The position numbers and the translations under genes were made by a program. Below the pieces are notes generated by a model. It had not been told where the DNA came from and ran no database searches. It saw nothing but the letters and a program-made list of their open reading frames with translations. From REDI01 sp038123735 (GTDB taxonomy: Bacteria > Myxococcota_A > UBA796 > GCA-2862545), in NCBI GenBank assembly GCA_038123735.1, contig JAYPAP010000001.1:106349-170348 (forward strand): a DNA stretch of 64,000 bases, in the 5' to 3' direction. Positions within the stretch are counted from its first letter, which is position 1; each line of letters starts with the position of its first letter. Shown one piece after another: positions 42,283-51,453 of this stretch.

Positions 42283-42891
42283 ATGGTTCGACGACTGCTG
42301 GTGATGGCGATTGCATGGTACACCCATTCGGTGGTGGTGGCATCTGCACATCCCTTGGGTGCAAGCTCTTATTCCTTGTATCACGCGCTCCGGATGGGTG
42401 AGGAGAAACTGTCGGTCGTCGTGGTACTGGAGGTCCCCCGGGATGTGGTTCTGAACGATATTCGGGCTCGAATCACCGACGGAGCTTCAAAAAAACGAGC
42501 CGTGAAGGACCATGATGCGTCCAGGTTTCTCGCCCTATCCGAAGGACTGACCCTCACGGTGAATGGGAAGCGGTCAGACGTACAATGGAGACCGCTCGCA
42601 AACGCGAGTAATGGCAAGTTGGTCGATGAGTTTTTTATGTATTGGGTCGGGGCTGAGGTGCCGATGGGTGCGGCGTCATCGGTCGCTGTCCAGCTCACAG
42701 ATACGACATATCAGTCGGAAGAGGTCGTATATAGCGGCAGCGTGCAGGCACTGGATCCGTGGCGAGTGACCGTCAATGGGGCATCGCAAGTACTGGGTGC
42801 GGACCCATCTACGATGGAGCGGACGGATCCGAAAGCTTGGACCTCCGATGCAGCTCTCCGGAGCCTTCAGGGCGCGTGGGAGAAGTCATAA
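42283..42891 (+). CDS. Secreted HPLG-type protein, HupE N-terminal-like (copy 2)
   Basis: A 202-residue exported protein. Signal peptide MVRRLLVMAIAWYTHSVVVA, then SAHPLGASSYSLYHALRMG, the same mature start as the protein at 41289. Shared strands include LSVVVVLEVPRDVVLNDI and DEFFMYWVGAEVPMG. No membrane segment follows. GAGGCGAG precedes ATG 42283; the open frame from 42109 is antisense to the small membrane gene. The pair looks like an old tandem duplication around that gene. A metal-related role is inferred only from the HupE-like start and the neighbouring ZnuA-like locus. Confidence 0.75.
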   Translation: MVRRLLVMAIAWYTHSVVVASAHPLGASSYSLYHALRMGEEKLSVVVVLEVPRDVVLNDIRARITDGASKKRAVKDHDASRFLALSEGLTLTVNGKRSDVQWRPLANASNGKLVDEFFMYWVGAEVPMGAASSVAVQLTDTTYQSEEVVYSGSVQALDPWRVTVNGASQVLGADPSTMERTDPKAWTSDAALRSLQGAWEKS

Positions 42892-42973
42892 ATTGACGGA
42901 GTTTCGCGGGACGCCGGCGCAGGTGTTTCGCGAAGGCTAAAAGGTGGGCGTTCGAATGCGAGACCAACGAGGC

Positions 42974-43864
42974 ATGAACATGAAGAAATTTGGAATAAAA
43001 GCGCTTTTTGCGGCGATGATGGTTGTCTCTTCCGGCCAGACCGTATCTGCATACGCGGATGACGTCACGGTCATTGAGGCGGGTGCGTCCGATCGGGCGG
43101 TGATGGTACTGAAGCCTACGGCTGGCTTTTCCACGACTTCGCTAACCTCCATGAAAATGACGATGGAGATGAGCGGACCCATGCCGATGAAGCTCGAGAT
43201 GCCCGAGGTCACCACGAAGACGAAGGCTACGGTCGTATCTTTGGGTGCAGATGGTAGCTGTACCGTGGAATCGGAAGTGCTAGACGCTGGGGTTGGCGGC
43301 GGCGGAGACATGGCTGTGGCTGAGGAGATGCAGGCGCAGGTCGTCCGGCTCAAGGGGATTGGCGTCAGATCTACCTTGGATAAGGCAGGCAAGCCCACCG
43401 ATATTGTGGTTACAGACTCGGGTACAGCTGCGCCGGAGGTCATTGAAGACTTCAAGAAAAACCTCTGGCGGGGTCAAGTTGTGTGGCCATCGCAAGCGAT
43501 CGGTGTGGGTGCGAAGTGGAAGGTCACGAGTCAGGTGGTGGAGAACGGACTGACGATCAACCAAACCGCAATCTACACCCTTAAAGAGGTGGATGGCGCA
43601 GTGGCCAAACTCTCGGTCGTGATTGATCAAGGAGCCAAACTCGGCGCGATCAATTTGCCCAACGTACCCCCAGATGCGACGGTCAACCTGGATGCGTTCT
43701 CCGGAAAGGGTGAAGGTACGATCTCCTTGTCATTGATCAATGGGGTGCCGACCGACGTGGTGCTGTCGCACGACATGACGTTTACGATGACCATCATGGT
43801 GGGCGGAGCGACTCAGGAAATGACCAATTCGGTATCTCTGGGGCTCACCACCCATCCCATATGA
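42974..43864 (+). CDS. Secreted beta-rich protein, DUF6263-like
   Basis: A 296-residue exported protein: signal peptide MNMKKFGIKALFAAMMVVSS, predicted cleavage near SAYA-DD. The mature part is beta-rich with Met-heavy segments (MKMTMEMSGPMPMKLEM) and alternating strands such as TINQTAIYTLKEVDGAVAKL, and it ends with MTFTMTIMVGGATQEM. This resembles DUF6263-type envelope proteins, a weak match from memory. There are possible ATGs at 42974 and 42980. Its stop overlaps the ABC-F start as ATGA, so the two are coupled although one is exported and the other cytoplasmic. Confidence 0.7.
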   Translation: MNMKKFGIKALFAAMMVVSSGQTVSAYADDVTVIEAGASDRAVMVLKPTAGFSTTSLTSMKMTMEMSGPMPMKLEMPEVTTKTKATVVSLGADGSCTVESEVLDAGVGGGGDMAVAEEMQAQVVRLKGIGVRSTLDKAGKPTDIVVTDSGTAAPEVIEDFKKNLWRGQVVWPSQAIGVGAKWKVTSQVVENGLTINQTAIYTLKEVDGAVAKLSVVIDQGAKLGAINLPNVPPDATVNLDAFSGKGEGTISLSLINGVPTDVVLSHDMTFTMTIMVGGATQEMTNSVSLGLTTHPI

Positions 43865-45738
43865 TTCGGCTGGAGGATGTCGGCGTTGCGCCCGGCGGGG
43901 ATGACCTGCTGCGGGGCGCGACCGCGCACCTGCGCCCGGGTGAGCGGCTCGGAGTCGTGGGCCGCAATGGGAGTGGTAAGACCACGCTGATGCGGGCGAT
44001 TGTGGGCGATCGAGAGCCTGAATACGGCAAGGTGCATGTGCGGTCCGGCGTGAAGGTCGGGTGGTTGCCCCAGCACGCGGTCGAGGGCTCCACGCGCACG
44101 GTATGGGACGAAGCCTCGCGCGGTCTGGCCGACCTGGTGGCTCTCGAAAAGCGTATTGGCGCGGTCACTGAGCGCGTTGCAGATGGGGACGAGGGGGCGA
44201 TCGAACAGCTGGAGCGCCTCACGGAGGAGTTTCGCTTAGCCGGGGGATATGCCCTGGAAGCCACGATCGGCAGTGTGCTACATGGTCTCGGGTTTGGGCC
44301 GGAATCCTGGCAGCGAACCTGCGATACGTTCTCAGGAGGATGGCAGATGCGCATCGCCCTTGCGCGCACCCTCCTCGGACGGCCGCAGGTATTGGTCCTC
44401 GACGAACCGACCAACCACTTGGATTTGCACGCCCGCTCCTGGCTGGCGCAGCACCTTGCAAACGGGGATTGGACGCTGCTGATCGTGAGCCATGACCGGT
44501 ATCTGTTAGACCGGGTCTGTACGGGCATGCTTGAGCTGCGAGGAGGGAGGCTTCACCGATATGCGGGTAACTTCTCGGCGTATCTCGGCGAGAGAGAACT
44601 ACGGGCCCAGCAGCAGCAGCAGGCATTTGAGGAACAGCAGGATGAGATCGCCAAGCTCGAGCGCTTTGTCGAGCGCTTTAAAGCGAAGGCGACCAAGGCC
44701 AGTCAGGCTCGGTCCCGTCAAAAGCAGCTTGATAAGATGGAGATAGTCGAGCAGGTCGCTTATGAACCTCTACCGAAGTTCAAGTTACCTCCTGCACCAC
44801 CAGCGGATGCCTCGTTGCTCACCCTCGACCGTGCCACGCTGGGGTGGAACGAAGACACGCCGGTTCTGCAGGATGTGTCGGTTGAGCTGGTCCGGGGGAT
44901 GCGGCTCGCAGTCATCGGGCCAAACGGCGCTGGAAAATCTACGTTTTTGCAGACCCTGGCGGGCAAGCTGCGGCCTCTCGGGGGCCAGCGGCGTTTGGGG
45001 AGGCGCGTGAAACTGGGCGTTTTTGACCAGGACCTCGCGGCCGTATTGCCGTCGAACGAGACTGCGCTGGACTACGTGACAGGGGAGGCGCCGCGCGCCG
45101 GAGAACCGCGAGTGCGGAGTATTCTTGGAGCTCTAGGGCTCACTGGGGATGCGGCACTCCGCGAGATTGGTCCACTATCTGGGGGAGAAAAAGCTAGGGT
45201 AGCGCTGGCATGTCTGGGCGCTGTGCCGCACAACATTCTCCTCCTGGACGAACCCACGAATCATCTGGATGTCGTCACGGTTGAGGTCCTGGTTCGTGCA
45301 TTAGAGGGGTTTGATGGCGCCATGGTTCTCGTGAGTCATGACCGCTCGCTGGTCGAGCAATTGGCGACGCATGTGGCGCGGGTCGAAGCCGGATCTGTGA
45401 CAATTCGAGAGGGTATTCGCCCGGAAGATCTGGAGCCCGTTGCGGTGGTGCGGGTTGGTGAGCGGCAGAAAGACAAGTCGGGCGGCGCGGCCCACCGGTT
45501 GCGGAAGGAGGAGAAGCGGGAGCGGCAGCGGCTGAAGCGTGAAGTCGAGCGCTTGGAGCGGAGCCTGGAGACGTTCGAGGAGCGGCTCAGCGAGTTGGAT
45601 GAGTCGATGATCCGGCATGCAACTGATTTTGATCGGATCCGGGACCTGTCTGAACAACGCGATCGCGTCGAGGCTGAGCAGCTTGAGGCCATGGAGCGAT
45701 GGGAGCAGCTTGCGGAGCGCTTGGAGAGTATGGGTTAG
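43861..45738 (+). CDS. ABC-F family ATPase (YheS/Uup-like)
   Basis: A 625-residue protein with two ABC domains and no membrane part. Domain 1: GRNGSGKTTLM, FSGGWQMRIALARTLL, VLVLDEPTNHLDL. Domain 2: GPNGAGKSTF, LSGGEKARVALA, ILLLDEPTNHLDV. The inter-domain linker (about 235-300: QQQQAFEEQQDEIAKLERF) is the ribosome P-site-tRNA-contacting arm, and a C-terminal coiled coil (540-625: RERQRLKREVERLERSLETF) extends it. ABC-F proteins act on stalled ribosomes; the long C-terminal coil suits YheS/Uup more than EttA. No drug-resistance-type linker length was noted. ATG 43861. Confidence 0.93.
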   Translation: MIRLEDVGVAPGGDDLLRGATAHLRPGERLGVVGRNGSGKTTLMRAIVGDREPEYGKVHVRSGVKVGWLPQHAVEGSTRTVWDEASRGLADLVALEKRIGAVTERVADGDEGAIEQLERLTEEFRLAGGYALEATIGSVLHGLGFGPESWQRTCDTFSGGWQMRIALARTLLGRPQVLVLDEPTNHLDLHARSWLAQHLANGDWTLLIVSHDRYLLDRVCTGMLELRGGRLHRYAGNFSAYLGERELRAQQQQQAFEEQQDEIAKLERFVERFKAKATKASQARSRQKQLDKMEIVEQVAYEPLPKFKLPPAPPADASLLTLDRATLGWNEDTPVLQDVSVELVRGMRLAVIGPNGAGKSTFLQTLAGKLRPLGGQRRLGRRVKLGVFDQDLAAVLPSNETALDYVTGEAPRAGEPRVRSILGALGLTGDAALREIGPLSGGEKARVALACLGAVPHNILLLDEPTNHLDVVTVEVLVRALEGFDGAMVLVSHDRSLVEQLATHVARVEAGSVTIREGIRPEDLEPVAVVRVGERQKDKSGGAAHRLRKEEKRERQRLKREVERLERSLETFEERLSELDESMIRHATDFDRIRDLSEQRDRVEAEQLEAMERWEQLAERLESMG

Positions 45739-45819
45739 CTGCGCTCTTCTGTTGCATGGGGTGACATCAGTGGATGGGAACGTCATTATAGAAATGAGGG
45801 TTGTTTGGGGGGAGTGCGT

Positions 45820-46821
45820 TTGCGTATTGGGCTGACCATCATGGGGGTGTTGCTTGCGGGGTGCCCAGGAGGACCTCCGGAAGATACTGATTTGCCCAGT
45901 GTAATTTCCTGGTCCCCGATTATCGAAGCCGATGCGCGCGGGGCCTACCTCATGGGGTGGTCGGACGGCGCCGGAGATATGTGGGTCGTTGGCGGTCAGC
46001 CCGAGACGGGGATCGTCCTCCGTGGCGGCGTAGGCGGACTTACCGAAGTCCCACTCCCGGAAGGGACCCCGTTGTTGAACTGGGTCGATGGCTCGGGTCC
46101 GGATGATGTTTGGGTCGGCGGCATCAACGGCACCGTGCTGCACTGGGATGGTTCGAGTTGGACAGATCGCGGCTGGGAAGCGGAAGAAGCCGTGTGGGGC
46201 CTATTCGTGGAGCCCGGTGGCGACGTGTGGGCCGTTGGCGGGGTGTCTGCATGGGGCGGCAGCACGGCGCAGGTCCGCAAGTGGGAGAGCGACTCATGGA
46301 CGAGCTTCGACCTACCAGAAGAGCACGCGAAGCTCGGAAATCTCTTTAAGGTCCACCACGATGGCTCGTCGGTCTGGTCGTGTGGATTCCAGGGCGCGGT
46401 TGTGCGGAGTACGGATGGCGCAGCGTTCACGGCGGTCGGTACCGGGTACGCCATGGACATCATCACGGTGGATGGGCTCGAAGGGGAGTCCCCGATATTT
46501 GTGGGTGGTCGGGGCACGGGCGCCATTTTGGAGGTTGCTGGAGACTCGCTCGCGGTGACCGCCAATGCGCGGTCTGGCCTGTCGGGCATCCATGTTTTGC
46601 CCGATGGGACAGCGGTCGTCGTCGGTGAGCGCGGCTATGCGGGGCTGTATTTCCCGGCGACCGACACGTTGGAGGAGGCGCTTGCGCCAACCGAGGATGT
46701 TCTGCATGGCGTCGCGGTCGACTCGGAAGGGCGGGCATGGGCGATCGGTGGAAATTTATACACATCGAACGCTACCTTTGAAGGTTCTATTTGGGTTGGC
46801 GAGATCGAGGGGGGACCATGA
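45820..46821 (+). CDS. Beta-propeller-like lipoprotein
   Basis: A lipoprotein of ~333 residues: signal peptide with lipobox LLAGC, a short linker, then five or six repeats of ~40-45 residues with GxVWxVGG / GTVLHWDGSSW / VWAVGG patterns, typical of WD/BNR-like propellers. Examples are DVWVGGINGTVLHWDGSSW and DVWAVGGVSAWGG. It probably binds protein or carbohydrate at the surface. GGGGGGAG precedes both a GTG (45814, no spacing) and a TTG (45820, six bases); the TTG is preferred. Its stop overlaps the DUF1111 start (ATGA), so the two are coupled. Confidence 0.78.
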   Translation: MRIGLTIMGVLLAGCPGGPPEDTDLPSVISWSPIIEADARGAYLMGWSDGAGDMWVVGGQPETGIVLRGGVGGLTEVPLPEGTPLLNWVDGSGPDDVWVGGINGTVLHWDGSSWTDRGWEAEEAVWGLFVEPGGDVWAVGGVSAWGGSTAQVRKWESDSWTSFDLPEEHAKLGNLFKVHHDGSSVWSCGFQGAVVRSTDGAAFTAVGTGYAMDIITVDGLEGESPIFVGGRGTGAILEVAGDSLAVTANARSGLSGIHVLPDGTAVVVGERGYAGLYFPATDTLEEALAPTEDVLHGVAVDSEGRAWAIGGNLYTSNATFEGSIWVGEIEGGP

Positions 46822-49136
46822 CTCGCGTCTTGGTATTGGCACTGATGGTCGTCGGATGCGGAGGCTCGGAGGTCGAGCCGAACCGGGAGTGGCGCCACTA
46901 TGCGGAGCGCTTGGGCGACCCCGTCAGTGGGTTGGATGAAGAGACCCTGGCATCGTACTGGCGCGGTGCAGAGGTGGTTGCTCGGGACTTTACTCCGGAA
47001 TCAGGCCTGGGACCCTCGTTCAACGCCGACTCGTGCGCCTCGTGCCACGGCGTGCCGGTGCCCGGAGGAGCGGCACCTCGGTACCGGGATTTCTTCTTGG
47101 TGAAAAAGGCCAGATTTGACGGCACGCCCATCAACGCGGGAACGAATGGGATCAGCCCCGTTCGTAATATCTATGCGTTTGAAGGCGGTCACCTCATCGC
47201 GCCTCCAGAGTCAGACACCCTGGTCACGGCGGCGCGGCGAAATGCGCCTCCGATGTTTGGGGTGGGGCTCTTCGAGTTCGTCTCCGATCAACACATCCTG
47301 TCGAGGGAAGATCCCAACGATGACGATGGCGACGGGATTTCTGGCGTGGCCAACTTCGAACAGGGGCGAGTCGGCAAGTTTGGGTACAAGTCGCAGGCGA
47401 GTAACCTCGAGTCGTTCAATCGAGGTGCCATGCTGAATCAGATGGGCCTGACGTCGAACCCGTTATTCGAGGAATTTCCAGACAAACCGCTTCAGTCGGC
47501 ATGGCTTGAGATGCCCTCGCACAACCCATTCGCTCTTCCGACCGCTTGGGCTCAGGTCTCTGCGCCCGGCGAACCCACGACGGACGATGATGGGGTCCCG
47601 GATCCCGAGATGTCTGACCAGGATCAGCGGGATCTCCTTATATTTAGCACCTATATCGCTCCACCGAAGCCTGCTGAGAGTGACCGACGAACCCGTGCCG
47701 GAGCGCGACAATTTGAGAAGCTTGGGTGTGCTACCTGCCACGTACCGAGCTTGGAGTCTCGAATTGGCCCCATCCCGGCGTACTCCGACCTCCTCCTTCA
47801 TGACCTTGGCGAGGAGAATGCGGATGGCTTGAGCGTGTCCTTCGCCGGCCCATCAGAGTTCCGAACGGCACCACTTTGGGGCGTCGCATTAACTGCGCCA
47901 TACCTCCATGATGGGCGGGCTGACACCCTTGAAGAGGCGATTCTTGCTCACGGTGGTGAGGGCGCTGCCAGTCGCGACCGCTATGTCGCCTTGCGCGAGC
48001 AGGGGCAGCAGGATGTGCTGCAGTTCTTGGAGAGTCTAGGACCGTATGTGGACCATCGGCCTGGGCTGCTCGGACCAGATTCGGCGCTTCCAGAGGAGGC
48101 TTCGCAGCCCGGTCCGGATGATGTCGGTGTGCCGGGTGGTCCGCGGCGAGTGCTTACAGAATCGGAGCGGGACCTCTGGCTGCTCGGTCGGGAGCTATTC
48201 GACCGCAACATGCTCGTCGAAGAAGGACTTGGGTCCTCCTTTAATGCGGACTCGTGTCGGGCTTGCCACCAGGATCCCGTATTGGGCGGCGCCGGCGGCA
48301 TTGACACGAGCGTGCTTCGTATCGCGGAGGACACCGAGCTGGGGCCGGTCAATCTCGACCATTTGGCGCTTCCGCGCGTGGTCTTGCCCGGCGATGAGAT
48401 TGTGCGAATGGTCGATGTTCCGCTTGTCACTGAAGCCCGTCAGCCTCTGAGCGTGCTTGGGGCCGGGGTTATCGGAGAGATATCGGAAGCTGCGATCCTC
48501 GCGAATGCAGACCCAGGCGATATGGACGGCGATGGCATTAGTGGCGTGGCCAGAGACCTCGATGGCAGCCTCGGTCGGTATGGGTGGAAAGCTCAGATCG
48601 GCTCGATCGAGGACTTTGCCGCCGATGCGCTCATCCAGGAGCTTGGAGCCACCCTTCCTAGTTCATTCAGCCCCTTCACCGCCCCAGATGACGATGGAGT
48701 GGCGGACCCAGAGGTCTCGGTCAGCGACGCCAATGCGTTGTCGTTCTACATGCGACAGCTCTCCCCAGACCAGGGCGATGCGAGCGCGGCGCAACTGCCC
48801 GGTGCGGCGGTGTTCGAACAGGTAGGATGCGGAAGCTGCCACGTCGCGGAGCTCGATGGCGTGCGGCTGTATAGTGACCTTTTACTACACGATGTTGGGG
48901 ATCCATTCGCACCGGCGGTCGATCAAGAAGTCGGCGATGTGGCACTTACTGAGTACCGAACTCCGCCACTGTGGGGTGTTTCCAATACGAGACCGTACCT
49001 GCATGACGGCAGCGCGTTCACGCTAGACGAGGCGATCCTCGGTCATTTTGGGGAGGCCACAACGTCGCGAGATGCGTGGGATGCCCTCAGTGAGTCCGAG
49101 AAGGCGTCGCTTCGGGAGTTCTTAGAGAGCCTCTAG
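46818..49136 (+). CDS. Tandem di-haem (DUF1111) lipoprotein with four c-haem motifs
   Basis: A 772-residue protein with signal peptide and lipobox VVGC. Two homologous DUF1111 modules follow. Module 1 has CASCH (73-77), DPNDDDGDGISGVANFEQG and CATCH (304-308). Module 2 has CRACH (480-484), DPGDMDGDGISGVARDLDG and CGSCH (671-675). Both end with TAPYLHDGRADTLEEAILAHG-type strings (second: TRPYLHDGSAFTLDEAILGH, one or two residues shorter here). DUF1111 proteins are di-haem, MauG/peroxidase-like oxidoreductases; normal members have one module of 400-500 residues. The Asp-rich loops probably bind calcium. It should work outside the inner membrane in electron transfer. Coupled to the propeller lipoprotein. 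Confidence 0.9.
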   Translation: MTRVLVLALMVVGCGGSEVEPNREWRHYAERLGDPVSGLDEETLASYWRGAEVVARDFTPESGLGPSFNADSCASCHGVPVPGGAAPRYRDFFLVKKARFDGTPINAGTNGISPVRNIYAFEGGHLIAPPESDTLVTAARRNAPPMFGVGLFEFVSDQHILSREDPNDDDGDGISGVANFEQGRVGKFGYKSQASNLESFNRGAMLNQMGLTSNPLFEEFPDKPLQSAWLEMPSHNPFALPTAWAQVSAPGEPTTDDDGVPDPEMSDQDQRDLLIFSTYIAPPKPAESDRRTRAGARQFEKLGCATCHVPSLESRIGPIPAYSDLLLHDLGEENADGLSVSFAGPSEFRTAPLWGVALTAPYLHDGRADTLEEAILAHGGEGAASRDRYVALREQGQQDVLQFLESLGPYVDHRPGLLGPDSALPEEASQPGPDDVGVPGGPRRVLTESERDLWLLGRELFDRNMLVEEGLGSSFNADSCRACHQDPVLGGAGGIDTSVLRIAEDTELGPVNLDHLALPRVVLPGDEIVRMVDVPLVTEARQPLSVLGAGVIGEISEAAILANADPGDMDGDGISGVARDLDGSLGRYGWKAQIGSIEDFAADALIQELGATLPSSFSPFTAPDDDGVADPEVSVSDANALSFYMRQLSPDQGDASAAQLPGAAVFEQVGCGSCHVAELDGVRLYSDLLLHDVGDPFAPAVDQEVGDVALTEYRTPPLWGVSNTRPYLHDGSAFTLDEAILGHFGEATTSRDAWDALSESEKASLREFLESL

Positions 49137-49159
49137 GCACGCCCGGTGCCGCCGTAGGA

Positions 49160-51445
49160 TCACCCGTCGAGCGCTTCCGTGAGCACCTGCTGAAGCACTT
49201 TCGGATCGGCCTTACCGCCGGTTGCTCGCATGACTTGGCCGACGAAGAAGCCACGAAGTGAGGTCTTCCCGTCTCGATACTGCGCCACTTTGGCGTCATG
49301 AGCAGCGATCACCTGGTCGACGGCTGCGCGAAGGACGGCCGGATCTCGGATGGGACGCAGACCGCGGGCGTCGATGATGGCGCTAGGAGAACCGCCGGAA
49401 GATAGAAGATCAGGCAGGATGGATTTGGCGACCTTTTGGGTGATTTCGCCCCGATCCACGAGGTCGATCAGCTCGGCCAGCATCTCGCCCGTCATCGCAT
49501 GGGATTCAAGATCCTTGAGCGCACCGGCGATGATGTTGATGAGCCAAGTGAGGAGGGTTGCGGAGTCCACCCCCGTGCCGAGCGCCTGCTCATACAGCGC
49601 GAAGAGCGTGTCATTCGTGGCGACCACAGATGCATCCTCGTCGCTAGCGCGCGCATCGGTGAGGGTCTTCAGTCGCCCTGCGAGCTCCGGCCGTTCGGCC
49701 AAGAGGGCGGCGAGTTGCTCGGAGGCCGACTTGCGCGTACGCTTCCGGGCCGGGGCTTTGGTCTCAGGCGCCTCTTTCTTCTCTGGCTTAGGTGCCGCAG
49801 TTTCGGGTTTGTTCCACGAATCTTTCAGCGGGACAATCCGGGTGAGTTGGGTGCCCGACTGGCTCTCATCGACATGGAAGTAGCCCACCCGCTCGAGCTG
49901 GATTCGCGCCCCGGCGCTTAAGTCTCCGATGGAGGGCTCGAGAACCGCATTCTCGATGATTTGGAGAGCATCGGGATTGACGGCGGCCAAAAACCCGTCG
50001 GGATGGTCGTCGGGGTTCTCCAGTGAAAATAGCCTGTCCACCATCCGAATCGATGCACGGATCCCATGGGAGGCGGATGCCCAGTGCACGGTGCCCTTCA
50101 CCTTCCGGCCATCTGCACTCGTGCCACCGCGCGACTCGAGGTCGACCGTACCCTCCAGGCGGGTGATTGTACCGTCAGCGGCTTGGATAACCTCAGTAAT
50201 CGTCAGGTAGTACCCATAGCGAAGTCGAACCTCAACGCCTGGGGTGACGCGCCGCCAGCCCTTCGGCGGGGTGACGGCAAAGTCATCACGATCAATGACG
50301 ATCTCTTTGGTAAATGGCACGTTTCGGCTGCCTGACTTGGGAACATCGTGTGGCCATTCATCGGCCGCAATCCAATCCACCTCATGCTCGGGCCAGTTCG
50401 TGATGGTGACGGGGAGGGGACGCAAAACGCCCATGCGACGCGGGGCTTCTTCGTTCAAGGTGTCCCGCAAGGTGTGCTCGAACAGCGCCCAGTCAATCAT
50501 GCTGTTGGTCCGGGATAGGCCCACGCGCTCCATCAAGGCACGGAGCGCACTCGGAGGGACGCCTCGATTGCGGAGTCCAGCAATGGTCGGCATCCGTGGG
50601 TCGTCCCATCCGTGAACGACATGATCCTCCACCAGCTGCTTCAGCTTTCGCTTCGACGTCACGATATAGGTCATGTTGAATCTTGCAAATTCGTATTGCC
50701 TGGGCACGGGCGCTTCGAAGATCTGCTCGACGAACCAGTCGTACAGCTCGCGATTATTCTCGAACTCCAGAGTACATATGGAGTGGGTCACGCCCTCGAT
50801 CGCATCCGACAGTCCATGGGCGAAGTCGTACATCGGATAGATATTCCAGGAATCCCCGGTACGATGGTGAGGGACCCGGCGGATTCGATACATGAGCGGG
50901 TCGCGCATCTTCATATTTTGATGCGACATATCGATCTTTGCGCGAAGGGTAAATGCGCTATCGGGGTGTACACCGCGGCGCATCTCATCGAGCAAGCGCA
51001 GGCTTTCATCGGCTGGTCGGTCGCGGTCCGGACTCGGCCGGCCAGCCTCGGTCACCGAGCCACGCCATTCTCTTATTTCATCCTCGCTCAGCGAGCAGAC
51101 ATAGGCCTTGCCTTCGCGGATCAGGCGCTGGGCGAAGGCGTAGAGCTTGGGGAAATAGTCACTGGCATAGTAGAGATGCTCGCCCCAGTCACAGCCGAGC
51201 CACTCCACATCGCGCTGAATCGCCTGTACGAACTCCGTATCCTCGACGGTCGGGTTGGTGTCATCCATCCGAAGGTGGCAGCGGCCTCCAAACTGGCTCG
51301 CGAGGCCAAAGTCGGTCAAAATTGCTTTTGCATGACCAATATGGAGGTAGCCATTTGGCTCTGGGGGGAACCGCGTGACGACGCGACCGCCATAGGTGTC
51401 GTTCGTCAGGTCGCATTCGATTTGTTCCACAAGGAAGTTTGTCAC
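49160..51445 (-). CDS. glnS: Glutaminyl-tRNA synthetase with C-terminal YqeY/GatB-like domain
   Basis: A 761-residue enzyme. Residues 1-555 are GlnRS: FPPEPNGYLHIGHAKAI (HIGH), MDDTNP, YPMYDFAHGLSDAIEGVTHS, VTSKRKLKQLVE (KMSKS loop) and a beta-barrel anticodon-binding part (EGTVDLESRGG). A Lys/Ala/Pro linker (565-595) joins a helical YqeY/GatB-tail domain (600-761) ending SLRGFFVGQVMRATGGKAD. E. coli GlnRS lacks this tail; Deinococcus GlnRS has a similar one that aids tRNA-Gln binding. The direct charging of Gln-tRNA implied here makes a GatCAB route for tRNA-Gln less likely. ATG 51445. Confidence 0.94.
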   Translation of the reverse strand: MTNFLVEQIECDLTNDTYGGRVVTRFPPEPNGYLHIGHAKAILTDFGLASQFGGRCHLRMDDTNPTVEDTEFVQAIQRDVEWLGCDWGEHLYYASDYFPKLYAFAQRLIREGKAYVCSLSEDEIREWRGSVTEAGRPSPDRDRPADESLRLLDEMRRGVHPDSAFTLRAKIDMSHQNMKMRDPLMYRIRRVPHHRTGDSWNIYPMYDFAHGLSDAIEGVTHSICTLEFENNRELYDWFVEQIFEAPVPRQYEFARFNMTYIVTSKRKLKQLVEDHVVHGWDDPRMPTIAGLRNRGVPPSALRALMERVGLSRTNSMIDWALFEHTLRDTLNEEAPRRMGVLRPLPVTITNWPEHEVDWIAADEWPHDVPKSGSRNVPFTKEIVIDRDDFAVTPPKGWRRVTPGVEVRLRYGYYLTITEVIQAADGTITRLEGTVDLESRGGTSADGRKVKGTVHWASASHGIRASIRMVDRLFSLENPDDHPDGFLAAVNPDALQIIENAVLEPSIGDLSAGARIQLERVGYFHVDESQSGTQLTRIVPLKDSWNKPETAAPKPEKKEAPETKAPARKRTRKSASEQLAALLAERPELAGRLKTLTDARASDEDASVVATNDTLFALYEQALGTGVDSATLLTWLINIIAGALKDLESHAMTGEMLAELIDLVDRGEITQKVAKSILPDLLSSGGSPSAIIDARGLRPIRDPAVLRAAVDQVIAAHDAKVAQYRDGKTSLRGFFVGQVMRATGGKADPKVLQQVLTEALDG

Positions 51446-51453
51446 CGTATCTC

